Below, piece after piece: positions 1-8,914 of a stretch of 64,000 nucleotides of DNA. Origin of the DNA: Bacteroidota bacterium (lineage in GTDB: Bacteria > Bacteroidota > Bacteroidia > Cytophagales > Cytophagaceae). The stretch covers positions 186,001-250,000 of the forward strand of contig JAEWYS010000002.1 of assembly GCA_023458555.1 (NCBI GenBank). Direction: 5' to 3'. Position 1 is the first letter of the stretch; every line of letters begins with the position of its first letter. The notes under the pieces are model-generated. The model saw nothing but the letters and a program-made list of their open reading frames with translations, was not told where the DNA came from and ran no database searches. The position numbers and the translations under genes are program-made.

Positions 1-1151
1 TTCGGCATTTTTCCCGGTTCCGGGTCCGTCCAGCCCATTTCTGCGACTTTTACTCCGGTCAGATTGCCCTCTGCATCACCTACAAACTCTTTTGTGAACA
101 AAGCCCACTGACGGTTACATCCTTCATCATGCGAAGTAGAGGTTCTGAGTATTGCCGGCCAGTTTGGCCAAGGCATATCGGCAGTTCTCTCCGCAGGCGG
201 CTTAGGCAGAAGCTCAACCTGAGTAACTGATTTAGCGCCATGTCTGTTGGATGTTCCCACACAGTCTGCACCGGTATCACCACCACCTATTACCAATACA
301 TGCTTGTCGGTCGCCAGAATCTCTTCTGTATGAATCTGCTTTCCGGCTACTCTTCTGTTCTGCTGAGTCAGGAAGTCCATAGCAAAATGTACTCCTTTCA
401 GGCTTCTGCCCGGAATAGGCACATCTCTCGGAATAGTTGAACCTCCACAAAGCACAATCGCATCAAAGTCATTAAGCAGTTCTTTTACCTTAATATTGTC
501 TCCGACATTTGCATTGGTTCTGAACGTAATACCTTCTTCTTCCATCAGCTTCACTCTGCGCTCAATAACCCATTTTTCAAGCTTGAAATCCGGAATGCCG
601 TATCGCAAAAGTCCACCGATTTCATCAGCGCGCTCGAACACAGTAACCTGATGTCCGGCCTGATTAAGCTGAGCTGCGGCCGCAAGTCCGGAAGGTCCGG
701 AGCCTACCACAGCTACTTTTTTACCGGTTCTTTTAGAAGGTATTCTCGGTTTGATAATACCTTTCTGAAAGGCCACCTCTATAATTGTCTTTTCAATCTC
801 TTCAATTGCTACCGGAGGCTTGTTGATACCAAGTACGCAGGATGCCTCACAGGGAGCAGGGCATATTCGTCCGGTAAACTCCGGGAAATTATTGGTCGAC
901 AACAATATACGGGCAGCGTCCTCCCACTGTTTCTCATACACTGCATCGTTAAACTCAGGAATAATATTACCCAGTGGACATCCATTATGACAGAATGGTA
1001 CCCCACAATCCATACATCTGGCAGCCTGAGTATTTATACTCTCTTCGGAAGACAGCTCGATGAACTCATTATAATGTTTTACCCTTTCCTTGGCATCCTG
1101 CTTGGATGGCAGGGATCTTTCAAATTCGAGAAAGCCTGTTGGTTTACCCAT
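1..1151 (-). CDS. gltD: glutamate synthase small subunit (partial, C-terminus beyond window)
   Basis: Beta subunit of NADPH-dependent glutamate synthase. It passes electrons from NADPH through FAD and 4Fe-4S clusters to the GltB subunit in the cytoplasm. I translated the reverse strand from the edge: about 383 codons are present and roughly the last 100 of a usual ~490 are missing, so it is cut by the window, not broken. Near the N-terminus is the cysteine-rich segment RCMDCGVPFCHNGCPLGN, followed by further cysteines (CPAPCEASC), typical of the iron-sulphur domain. Next comes a FAD-binding VVGSGPSGLAAA and later an NADPH-type VIGGGDTGADCVG. The ATG at 1151-1149 lies inside the end of gltB: the two genes overlap by 8 bases, with a strong Shine-Dalgarno sequence in the gltB tail. 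Translational coupling to gltB is an inference from that overlap. Confidence 0.97.
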   Translation of the reverse strand, partial: MGKPTGFLEFERSLPSKQDAKERVKHYNEFIELSSEESINTQAARCMDCGVPFCHNGCPLGNIIPEFNDAVYEKQWEDAARILLSTNNFPEFTGRICPAPCEASCVLGINKPPVAIEEIEKTIIEVAFQKGIIKPRIPSKRTGKKVAVVGSGPSGLAAAAQLNQAGHQVTVFERADEIGGLLRYGIPDFKLEKWVIERRVKLMEEEGITFRTNANVGDNIKVKELLNDFDAIVLCGGSTIPRDVPIPGRSLKGVHFAMDFLTQQNRRVAGKQIHTEEILATDKHVLVIGGGDTGADCVGTSNRHGAKSVTQVELLPKPPAERTADMPWPNWPAILRTSTSHDEGCNRQWALFTKEFVGDAEGNLTGVKVAEMGWTDPEPGKMP

Positions 1152-4100
1152 GAATCAATACCTCCTTGTTGTCCGTTGAACCTTGCGTCTGTTGTTTTCT
1201 TTTTTCCAGTACAGCTTTGTAGTCTGTCGGCATTACCTTTACAAACTTCCGGCTAAAGCTATCCCAATCTTTCAGGATTCTCTCTGCCACATCACTGCCG
1301 GTATATTTAAAGTGATTTTTGATCAGTGTTTTAAGGGTTTCATAATCCTCGTTTTCCATCGGATCAAACTGGACCATACCCATATTAACCCTGGACTTAA
1401 ATGTATCCTTCTCATCCAGCACGTAGGCAATACCTCCGCTCATACCGGCAGCAAAGTTTCTTCCGGTTTCACCCAGAATAACAGCAACGCCGCCCGTCAT
1501 ATATTCACAGCCATGGTCACCGATGCCTTCTACTACTGCCTTGGCTCCGGAGTTCCGCACACAGAAACGCTCACCGGCCTGTCCTCTGATATAGGCTTCT
1601 CCGGATGTCGCTCCATAGAACGCTACGTTGCCGCAGATTATATTTTCACTCGGTACAAATTTTGCCTTTGCGTCAGGATATACAATCAGCTTACCACCGG
1701 AAAGCCCTTTACCAAAATAGTCATTGGCTTCTCCTTCAAGCTCAAACTTGATACCGCGGGCTCCGAACGCTCCGAAGCTTTGTCCGGCAGATCCGAGGAA
1801 TTTGAAGTGAATGGTTCCGTCCGGCAGTCCCTCCCCCTTATACCGCTTCGATATTTCGTAAGAAAGCATGGTTCCGGTAGAGCGATCTTCATTGTTGATG
1901 CTGAACGACCCGCTCACTTCTTTTCTGTTTTCCAGCGCTTCCTTCGCATGCTCGATCAGCGTAAGATCAAGAATCGCATCTATGCCATGATCCTGCTCTT
2001 CTGTCTGGTAGATACCCACGCCTTCAGCAGCATATTCCTTGTGCAAAATAGCGGACAGATCAACACTCTGATGCTTCCAGTGCTTAAGATCATCTCTCAG
2101 TTGGAGGCGATCAACCTGTCCAACCATCTCATTGACTGTTCTGTATCCCAGCTCAGCCATAATTTCTCTAAGCTCTGTAGCAAGGAAGGTAAACAGGTTA
2201 ACAACATGCTCCGGTTTGCCGGAGAACAATGCTCTTAAATCCTTGTTCTGCGTGGCAACCCCTACCGGACAGGTATTGAGATGACATTTACGCATCATGA
2301 TACAACCTGTCGTAACAAGAGCTGCTGTAGCTACTCCCCACTCTTCTGCTCCGAGAAGTGCGGCAATCGCAAGATCGCGACCGGTCTTCATCTGTCCGTC
2401 GGCCTGCACCACGATACGGCTTCTGAGATTGTTACGAACCAGTGTCTGATGCGTCTCCGCCAGTCCGAGCTCCCACGGTAAACCGGCGTGACGGATGGAA
2501 CTGATCGGAGATGCTCCTGTTCCGCCATCGTATCCTGCTATAAGAACAACGTCTGCATGCGCTTTTGACACACCGGCAGCAATTGTACCAACTCCCGCTT
2601 CCGAAACCAGCTTCACGTTGATTCTGGCAGCCGGATTAGAGTTTTTAAGATCATAAATCAATTGGGCAAGATCCTCAATTGAGTAAATATCGTGATGTGG
2701 CGGCGGAGAAATCAAACCTACACCCGGCGTCGAATGACGCACACGGCCGATCCAGTCATCTACTTTATCTCCGGGCAGCTGACCACCCTCTCCGGGTTTC
2801 GCTCCCTGCGCCAGTTTAATCTGTAATTCATCGGCATTGGCCAGGTAATAGCTGGTTACACCGAAACGACCTGAAGCCACCTGCTTGATTGCTGATCGTT
2901 CCCAGTCACCGTTTGGCTTTTTCTCAAAGCGAATCTCATCTTCCCCCCCTTCACCGGAGTTACTCTTTCCGCCAATACGGTTCATGGCAATTGCCAGCGT
3001 AGTATGTGCCTCAAAAGAAATGGAACCGAAAGACATGGCACCGGTAGCAAAACGCTTGAAGATGCTTTCTATTGATTCTACTTCTTCCAGCGGCACAGGC
3101 TCAACATCGGTCCTGAATCTGAGAAGGCTGCGAAGCGTGGCAGCACGCTCACTCTGATCATTAATAAGTTTTGCGTACTTTTTATAAATCTGATAGTCTC
3201 CGGTTCTTGTAGAATGCTGCAACAAGTGGATTGTCTGAGGATTGAATAAATGAAACTCCCCGCGACGCTTCCACTGATACACGCCACCTACTTCCAGCTT
3301 CTGATTAGGAATCAGCTTGGTCGGGAATGCATTCCGATGCTTAAGCAATGCTTCTTTGGCGATTCCGTCAAGTGACAATCCTCCGATTCTGGATACGGTT
3401 CTTGTAAAATATTTATCTATAACGTCTTTGCGTATACCAAGGGCTTCAAAAATCTGAGCTCCCTGATAAGACTGAAGTGTTGAAATTCCCATTTTAGAGA
3501 ATACTTTCAACAATCCGTCATTAATTGCTTTTATAAAATTCTTAAACAACTTTTCATCAGGCACATCAGCTTTAATAAATCCTTTGCGCTTCTGATCCAC
3601 AATGGTTTCAAACGCAAGGTATGGATTGACCGCAGATGCTCCGAAACTGATCAGCGTAGCGAAGTGATGTACTTCCCATACATCTCCTGCTTCTACAACA
3701 ATCCCAACCTTCCCTCTCAGGCCTTTTCTCATCAGGTGATGATGAACGGCTGAAGTGGCAAGCAATGATGGAATCGGGGCATGGCTACTGTCAATGCTTC
3801 TGTCGGAAAGCAGGATGATCGAGAAGCCATCCTCAACGGCATCTGCTGCATAGTTGCAGATTCTGTTGAGCGCCTTCTCAAGTGTACCGGGCGTATCATC
3901 CGACTTGAAGAAAATATTGATTGTCTTGGTCTGGAAATAATCCTGGTCAAGATGTCTCAGCTTCTCAAGATCCTTATTGGTCAGTACCGGCTGATTCAGC
4001 TCTACCTGTCTGCAATGCATCGGAGATTCCTCCAGCAGGTTCAGCGAGCCACCCACATAAGAAACAAGTGACATTACCAGACGCTCTCTGATCGGATCGA

Positions 4101-5703
4101 TCGGCGGGTTGGTAACCTGGGCAAATAATTGCTTGAAATAGCTGGAAAGGTGTTGTGTCTGATCAGACAGAATGGCAAGCGGAGCATCAGTTCCCATTGA
4201 ACCAAGGGGCTCTTTGCCATGCTCAGCCATTTCGTTAAGAATTTTTCTGACGTCTTCTACGCTATATCCAAATGCAAGCTGCTTTTTAAGAAGTGTCTTT
4301 TCATCCGGCTGCGTATAGGCTATCTGGGGCTCCGGTACCTCTGACAGCTTGATTTTATTTTTCAGCCACTCACCATAAGGCCGGGCAGTGCATATTCCTT
4401 CTTTTAGCTCCTCATCGCTGATAATTCTTCCCTCTTCCATGTTTACAACAAACATTCTGCCTGGCTGCAAACGTCCCTTACTCACCACTTTGGACTGGTC
4501 AATTTCCAGTACTCCGGCTTCGGAAGCCATGATTACCTTATGATCTTCAGTTACACAGTAACGGGAAGGTCTTAACCCGTTTCTGTCAAGAGTCGCTCCC
4601 ACGATCTTTCCATCTGTAAAACAAATGGAAGCAGGCCCATCCCAGGGCTCCATAAGCGTAGCATGATACTCATAAAACTCACGTTTGTAAGCAGGCATAT
4701 GCTCATTGCCATCCCATGCTTCCGGAACCAGCATCATCATTACATGAGGCAGGGATCTTCCGGAGAGTGCAAGAAGCTCTACAACGTTGTCCAGGTTGGC
4801 TGAATCCGAGTTGCTCAGGTCACAGATCGGAGTGATCATATCAAGCTCTTCTCTGGTAAAGTATTTTGAGGAGAATCCGGCCTCCTGGGCTTTCATCCAG
4901 TTAACGTTACCTTTAACGGTATTAATCTCACCGTTGTGAGCGATATATCTGAATGGCTGAGCCAGCCTGAATGACGGGAATGTATTGGTTGAAAAACGTG
5001 AATGCACAAGAGCAAGAGCCGAAACTACTTCTTTCTTCTGCAAGTCGGGGAAGTATGGCCGTACCTGACGGGTAGTCAGCTGACCTTTATAAATAACAGT
5101 CTTATATGAAAGAGAGGCGATATGAAATGCATCCTTTATCTGAGGTACCTGCAAACGAAGAGACTCATGTACAAGCCTTGTTGTATAATTTCTCAGAACA
5201 AACAGCTTTCTTTCAAAATCATCCGGGTTTTCGATTGATTCCGGCTTACGGATAAATACCTGCTCCATGTATGGCTCAACAGCCAGAGCGCTCGGCCCGA
5301 TCATGCTGTTGTCTACCGGCAGCTTCCGATAACCAAGAAGAGACATTCCCAGCTTCTCAATGTTTCTGTTGAATATCTCTTTACAATCTTCTCTTAGCTT
5401 CTCATCCTGCGGGAAAAACACTACTCCTACGCCATAATCTCCGAAAGCAGGCAACTTGATACCGATCTTGACACATTCGTCCACAAAAAACTCGTGGGGA
5501 ACCTGAATAAGAATTCCGGCACCATCACCTGTATTACTTTCGCAACCACATGCTCCGCGATGCTCCATTCTGGCAAGCATAGACAGGGCGTCGGCAACAA
5601 TATCGTGTGATTTTCTACCTTTAATATTGGCCACAAAACCAATACCGCATGAGTCATGCTCAAAGCTCGGATCATATAGTCCGGTAGTGTTTCTATCTGC
5701 CAT
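1144..5703 (-). CDS. gltB: glutamate synthase large subunit
   Basis: Alpha subunit of glutamate synthase (GOGAT). It hydrolyses glutamine and transfers the ammonia to 2-oxoglutarate, giving two glutamates. The length, 1519 residues, is normal for the family. An N-terminal class II amidotransferase domain begins at Cys19 (DSCGIGF), so residues 1-18 are the usual propeptide removed to expose the catalytic cysteine. The FMN/synthase domain follows. The 3Fe-4S ligands are Cys1134, Cys1140 and Cys1145 (CIMMRKCHLNTC), with the standard spacing. The glycine-rich GXGXG beta-helix domain makes up the C-terminal part (about 1250-1480). It is the first gene of gltB-gltD. About 495 bases with no gene separate it from manA upstream, with a possible TAnnTTTG element at 5868-5875. 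Confidence 0.98.
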   Translation of the reverse strand: MADRNTTGLYDPSFEHDSCGIGFVANIKGRKSHDIVADALSMLARMEHRGACGCESNTGDGAGILIQVPHEFFVDECVKIGIKLPAFGDYGVGVVFFPQDEKLREDCKEIFNRNIEKLGMSLLGYRKLPVDNSMIGPSALAVEPYMEQVFIRKPESIENPDDFERKLFVLRNYTTRLVHESLRLQVPQIKDAFHIASLSYKTVIYKGQLTTRQVRPYFPDLQKKEVVSALALVHSRFSTNTFPSFRLAQPFRYIAHNGEINTVKGNVNWMKAQEAGFSSKYFTREELDMITPICDLSNSDSANLDNVVELLALSGRSLPHVMMMLVPEAWDGNEHMPAYKREFYEYHATLMEPWDGPASICFTDGKIVGATLDRNGLRPSRYCVTEDHKVIMASEAGVLEIDQSKVVSKGRLQPGRMFVVNMEEGRIISDEELKEGICTARPYGEWLKNKIKLSEVPEPQIAYTQPDEKTLLKKQLAFGYSVEDVRKILNEMAEHGKEPLGSMGTDAPLAILSDQTQHLSSYFKQLFAQVTNPPIDPIRERLVMSLVSYVGGSLNLLEESPMHCRQVELNQPVLTNKDLEKLRHLDQDYFQTKTINIFFKSDDTPGTLEKALNRICNYAADAVEDGFSIILLSDRSIDSSHAPIPSLLATSAVHHHLMRKGLRGKVGIVVEAGDVWEVHHFATLISFGASAVNPYLAFETIVDQKRKGFIKADVPDEKLFKNFIKAINDGLLKVFSKMGISTLQSYQGAQIFEALGIRKDVIDKYFTRTVSRIGGLSLDGIAKEALLKHRNAFPTKLIPNQKLEVGGVYQWKRRGEFHLFNPQTIHLLQHSTRTGDYQIYKKYAKLINDQSERAATLRSLLRFRTDVEPVPLEEVESIESIFKRFATGAMSFGSISFEAHTTLAIAMNRIGGKSNSGEGGEDEIRFEKKPNGDWERSAIKQVASGRFGVTSYYLANADELQIKLAQGAKPGEGGQLPGDKVDDWIGRVRHSTPGVGLISPPPHHDIYSIEDLAQLIYDLKNSNPAARINVKLVSEAGVGTIAAGVSKAHADVVLIAGYDGGTGASPISSIRHAGLPWELGLAETHQTLVRNNLRSRIVVQADGQMKTGRDLAIAALLGAEEWGVATAALVTTGCIMMRKCHLNTCPVGVATQNKDLRALFSGKPEHVVNLFTFLATELREIMAELGYRTVNEMVGQVDRLQLRDDLKHWKHQSVDLSAILHKEYAAEGVGIYQTEEQDHGIDAILDLTLIEHAKEALENRKEVSGSFSINNEDRSTGTMLSYEISKRYKGEGLPDGTIHFKFLGSAGQSFGAFGARGIKFELEGEANDYFGKGLSGGKLIVYPDAKAKFVPSENIICGNVAFYGATSGEAYIRGQAGERFCVRNSGAKAVVEGIGDHGCEYMTGGVAVILGETGRNFAAGMSGGIAYVLDEKDTFKSRVNMGMVQFDPMENEDYETLKTLIKNHFKYTGSDVAERILKDWDSFSRKFVKVMPTDYKAVLEKRKQQTQGSTDNKEVLIHG
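1160..1167 (-). promoter_or_regulatory. strong ribosome binding site of gltD inside gltB
   Basis: Read on the minus strand this is AAGGAGGT, a full-length Shine-Dalgarno match, 8 bases before the gltD ATG and within the last codons of gltB. It fixes the gltD start. Such complete sites are uncommon in Bacteroidota, where most genes lack a clear Shine-Dalgarno sequence. Confidence 0.8.
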
Positions 5704-6198
5704 TCAGTTATGTTTAAATTGTGAGATTCTTTTACCGATTAAAACCCAACGTGAACCATTTTTCAATAGTTCAGGACTGTTATCATCTTTCGTTTGCCTT
5801 TCACCAGACAAATAAAAAGACATCAAATCATGAACTAAAAGTTTGATTTTTTAAAGACACGCGTCTACAAATTTACAGTTTAAAATTTTAAAAAAGAATT
5901 TTTTAAAGCCCGTATTTATTACATCAATTCAATATTTCTTTAAATAGTGCTAAAAAAAATTCAAATCGAAATATTTAACAAAGCTGAATTAATGAAATTT
6001 AGCAAAAAAATACCAGAAATCCGAACAGGGTAAGCCAACTATGATTATGGAAAGGAAAACGAAAAAATACAGGATCACTGATCCGGAAAAACCACCATCA
6101 AAATTGCAATATTTTGATAATGAATAAAAATTAATATAATTCCCGGATCAGCTTGCCTACTGAAATTCAGCCCAAATAGCAATCTTTAAGATTTTTCA
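5704..6198. other. AT-rich intergenic region between manA and gltB
   Basis: Nearly 500 bases with no convincing gene on either strand. It must hold the end of the manA transcript and the gltBD promoter. Visible elements are the TAAATTTG match at 5868-5875 (minus) and a short dyad GGATC-act-GATCC at 6072-6084. I find no tRNA, strong terminator or recognisable riboswitch. Confidence 0.6.
5868..5875 (-). promoter_or_regulatory. candidate -7 element for gltBD
   Basis: The minus strand reads TAAATTTG, fitting the Bacteroidota -7 consensus TAnnTTTG. I see no TTG at the expected -33 position. It would give a leader of roughly 160 bases before gltB. The region is very AT-rich, so a chance match is quite possible. 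Confidence 0.3.
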
Positions 6199-7179
6199 TC
6201 ATATATAGACTTCCAGCAAAGAAGCTCCGGATGCCGGCTTAAGCGCTACCTGCTTAATTGCTGCCGGAAGCAGTACAGACTCTCCTTTTAATACCTGAGT
6301 TTCTCCGTCTCCGTAAACAAGAGAAAAACTACCTTCAAAACATATGTACAACACGAAGGAATCAATGGCTGTATAATCTCTTTCCAGCGTCCTGTCCAGA
6401 ATAATCTTGTTTGTCGTAAAATAATCACAGGCTACCAGCTTAACCGGCTTTCCCGGTTCATCGGTATATAGCGACTTGTACTCCGGATATGATTTAAAGT
6501 CCAGTACATCCAGCGCTTCTTCGACATGCAGCTCTCTTTTTTTACCCTGATCGTCCACACGATCAAAATCATAAATTCTGTACGTAATATCTGAAGTCTG
6601 CTGTATTTCGGCAATACAAATCCCCCTGCCTATGGTATGCACCCTTCCGGCAGGTATAAAAAACACATCTCCGGCCGCTACAGATTCCTGGTTCATAATT
6701 TCTTCCAGTCTGCCTGCTGTAAAATACTCAAGGTATTCTTCGCGTGACAAATCTCTGTTAAATCCGGCTATCAGCCTGGCATTGTCGTCTGCCTGAAAAA
6801 CATACCACATTTCTGTTTTTCCCAGAGAATTATGCCGTACTCTGGCCTGCTCATCATTCGGATGCACCTGTATGGACAAATCCTCATTGGCATCAAGAAA
6901 CTTTATAAGCAGGGGAAACTCATTCCCGCTCGTCCGGTAGACTTTTTCACCGATAAGCATATCTTTATATTCACTAATGAGCTCCGGAAGGCTTTTACCT
7001 TTCAGAAGACCATTGGCAACAACGGACTCATTGCCTTTTACTCCCGAAATTTCCCAGCTCTCCCCGCAATTGGGAAGCGGCTCAAAATTTTTATTCAACA
7101 GTGACTTTAACTTCCTGCCTCCCCATATTTTATCTTTATAGATCGGATTAAACTTAAGTGGATATAAAGCTGTACTCAT
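6199..7179 (-). CDS. manA: class I mannose-6-phosphate isomerase
   Basis: Cytoplasmic zinc enzyme interconverting mannose 6-phosphate and fructose 6-phosphate, feeding GDP-sugar and cell-surface glycan synthesis or mannose use. At 326 residues it matches the short Bacillus-type ManA. The cupin-fold zinc ligands can be placed at Gln104 and His106 (SIQVHPND), Glu123 (KTEMWY) and His181 (PAGRVH). The opening (YPLKFNPIYKDKIWGG) is typical of the family. It lies 36 bases downstream of the YraN-family gene on the same strand and is probably co-transcribed with it. Class I assignment is secure. Whether glucose 6-phosphate is also a substrate cannot be read from sequence. Confidence 0.95.
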   Translation of the reverse strand: MSTALYPLKFNPIYKDKIWGGRKLKSLLNKNFEPLPNCGESWEISGVKGNESVVANGLLKGKSLPELISEYKDMLIGEKVYRTSGNEFPLLIKFLDANEDLSIQVHPNDEQARVRHNSLGKTEMWYVFQADDNARLIAGFNRDLSREEYLEYFTAGRLEEIMNQESVAAGDVFFIPAGRVHTIGRGICIAEIQQTSDITYRIYDFDRVDDQGKKRELHVEEALDVLDFKSYPEYKSLYTDEPGKPVKLVACDYFTTNKIILDRTLERDYTAIDSFVLYICFEGSFSLVYGDGETQVLKGESVLLPAAIKQVALKPASGASLLEVYI

Positions 7180-7215
7180 AATGCTGCCCTAAAAGTATTT
7201 TTTTCTACGATTAAT

Positions 7216-7554
7216 CTAAAAAGCGTCCTCAAAGTGTTCAATTTCTTTTCCGGTTATCGCTACTATATCAAATCGGATATCTGATTTCCAGTTTATCCGT
7301 GCAATAAAAGCTTCAGCTGTATCAAGTACTTTTTTCCTCTTCGCAGATCTGACTGATTCCTCCGGATAGCCGAAAGCCGAACATGATCGAAACTTTACTT
7401 CTACAAAGATGAGGATATTATCCTTTTTTACAATAAGATCAATTTCTCCATGTCCATAGCGATAGTTTTTTTCTATCAGCTCATACTTCTTTTCCGTAAG
7501 AAACCGCGCTGCAATAACTTCGCCTTCTTTCCCCAGTGATTGCCTGTCCGCCAT
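7216..7554 (-). CDS. YraN/UPF0102 family nuclease-fold protein
   Basis: Small protein (112 residues from the chosen start) of the widespread UPF0102/YraN family, which has a Holliday-junction-resolvase-like PD-(D/E)xK fold. The nuclease-type residues are visible: Glu37 and Asp39 (HGEIDLI), then Glu52 and Lys54 (FVEVK). The family's biological role is not settled. I chose the ATG at 7554 because the family begins close to MADRQSLGKEGE. A longer reading to 7629 adds 25 residues unlike the family and would overlap the divergent lipB start. It is first in a likely two-gene unit with manA and is transcribed away from lipB across a 69-base gap. Confidence 0.88.
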   Translation of the reverse strand: MADRQSLGKEGEVIAARFLTEKKYELIEKNYRYGHGEIDLIVKKDNILIFVEVKFRSCSAFGYPEESVRSAKRKKVLDTAEAFIARINWKSDIRFDIVAITGKEIEHFEDAF

Positions 7555-7567
7555 AAAAGAAAAATCG

Positions 7568-7594
7568 TTGTTATGGAAAAAGTGTTTAATTTTG
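7568..7594 (+). promoter_or_regulatory. candidate Bacteroidota-type promoter of lipB
   Basis: TTG at 7568-7570, a 16-base spacer and TAATTTTG at 7587-7594 resemble the Bacteroidota -33/-7 promoter. A start near 7601 would leave a leader of about 23 bases before the ATG at 7624. This supports that start over in-frame ATGs upstream at 7540 and 7573, which would lie before the promoter. Confidence 0.5.
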
Positions 7595-7623
7595 CCCGGA
7601 ATATTAAGGATATTCCTGTAGTG

Positions 7624-8364
7624 ATGCAAATTAAAAACAAAAACGTAGTATTCTCAAATACAGGCCTGATTGATTATAAAGACTCATGGGATCTTCAGAC
7701 ACTCCTGTTTAACCGGATCATTGAGAAAAAGATCGCCAACAGGAGCTTAGATCAGGACAAGACAGAGCCTGTCGAAAACTATCTGTTATTCTGTCAGCAT
7801 CCTCATGTATATACGCTCGGGAAAAGCGGCAAGGCAGATAATTTGCTAATTTCCAGGGAATATCTCCAGGCAAAAGGGGCCACTTATTACGAAATCAACC
7901 GGGGCGGAGATATTACCTATCACGGGCCAGGGCAAATCACGGCATATCCTATCCTTGATCTGGACAACTTCTTTACGGACATCCACAAATACCTGCGCTT
8001 GCTGGAAGAAGCTGTCATTCGCACTATCGCGGAATATGGTATCACGGGTGGCCGTATCGATGGGCTTACCGGGGTTTGGGTGGATTATGAGAATCCTTCC
8101 GGCGCCAGAAAGATCTGCGCCATGGGTGTAAAAACCAGCCGCTGGGTTACCATGCACGGACTTGGCTTCAATGTCAATACAGATTTGAGTTATTTTGGTC
8201 ATATTGTGCCCTGTGGTATACAGGACAAAGCCGTGACTTCACTTGCCGGCGAACTGGGCCGGGAGATAGCTATGGAAGAAGTTGAAAATAAACTATTACT
8301 GCATCTGACAGAGCTTTTTGAAATGCAGCTCATCAGAAAAGATTTACAGCAACTGATACAATGA
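7624..8364 (+). CDS. lipB: octanoyl-[ACP]:protein N-octanoyltransferase
   Basis: Transfers the octanoyl group from acyl carrier protein to the lipoyl domains of 2-oxoacid dehydrogenases and GcvH, the first step of lipoate synthesis. From the ATG at 7624 it has 246 residues, the usual size. The signature RGGDITYHGPGQ is at 93-104. The active-site lysine is probably Lys163 (ARKICAMGVK), and the acyl-carrying cysteine is Cys197 (VPCGI). In-frame ATGs upstream add 28 residues unlike the family and lie before the likely promoter. The stop overlaps the ATG of the next gene by 4 bases (ATGA), so the two are probably translated together. Confidence 0.96.
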   Translation: MQIKNKNVVFSNTGLIDYKDSWDLQTLLFNRIIEKKIANRSLDQDKTEPVENYLLFCQHPHVYTLGKSGKADNLLISREYLQAKGATYYEINRGGDITYHGPGQITAYPILDLDNFFTDIHKYLRLLEEAVIRTIAEYGITGGRIDGLTGVWVDYENPSGARKICAMGVKTSRWVTMHGLGFNVNTDLSYFGHIVPCGIQDKAVTSLAGELGREIAMEEVENKLLLHLTELFEMQLIRKDLQQLIQ

Positions 8365-8765
8365 AAAAAGATATTGAATTTCCTCAGGTTGAAGGTGTAT
8401 TTGTCATCATCGCCAAAGAAACCAACGAGCTTAACGAAACCGGCTGGTATGTACACCTGATCAACCGAAACCCGTTCCCTCTGGAAAATGTATTTGTAAC
8501 TTCCAAAGGATACGGTACACTGAATGATGAAAAACAGGAAACGTCCGTTCTTCGTCATCACTTTCCCCAGATTCATGAGCAATCAACCGTCCTTATTGAA
8601 CCTATAGACACTTCGGTTTTTCATCTCAACAATCAGTACTGGGTCAGTTACTATGCCAAAGGACAACTATTTGACAAAAAATATATTTTTCTTCCTGACT
8701 CTATTATTGAAGAAAACCTGACAACCATACCGGAGTTTGAAAGCCCGGTGGTGCTGCACAGCTGA
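8361..8765 (+). CDS. conserved Bacteroidota hypothetical protein
   Basis: A 134-residue soluble protein with no signal peptide or membrane segment and no motif I can tie to a function. The sequence alternates hydrophobic and polar stretches suggesting a beta-rich fold (GWYVHLINRNPFPLENVFVTSKG). I recall proteins of this type from other Bacteroidota carrying unhelpful or wrong names (such as phenylalanyl-tRNA synthetase subunit), so such labels should not be copied. The start overlaps the lipB stop by ATGA, suggesting coupled expression. A gap of about 150 bases with its own promoter-like element separates it from der. Confidence 0.8.
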   Translation: MKKDIEFPQVEGVFVIIAKETNELNETGWYVHLINRNPFPLENVFVTSKGYGTLNDEKQETSVLRHHFPQIHEQSTVLIEPIDTSVFHLNNQYWVSYYAKGQLFDKKYIFLPDSIIEENLTTIPEFESPVVLHS

Positions 8766-8840
8766 TACATATTCTTACATTCCGTGAGCAGAAGACCGGA
8801 TTTTGTCGGAAGACCGATGCGAAAACTGTCTTCCTTTTTC

Positions 8841-8848
8841 TACCTTTG
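8841..8848 (+). promoter_or_regulatory. candidate -7 element upstream of der
   Basis: TACCTTTG is an exact TAnnTTTG match in the gap before der. A transcript starting about 7 bases downstream would have a leader near 60 bases. No convincing TTG at -33, so the call rests on the -7 element and its position. Confidence 0.5.
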
Positions 8849-8914
8849 CAAATCTGGCTTTCTGCTATTCAGTATCGCCAGTAGCATGTTTTTCTATAAA
8901 CAGACAAAAATAAC

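Noticed and set aside
651..1256. A 201-codon plus-strand reading frame near the window start
   Set aside because: Opposite gltD, whose Cys-rich and FAD motifs are clear in the other frame.
1183..2238. A 351-codon plus-strand reading frame opposite gltB
   Set aside because: It is antisense to a region of gltB with strong motifs (3Fe-4S cluster and GXGXG domain) and its translation has no recognisable domain; long antisense frames are common opposite such genes.
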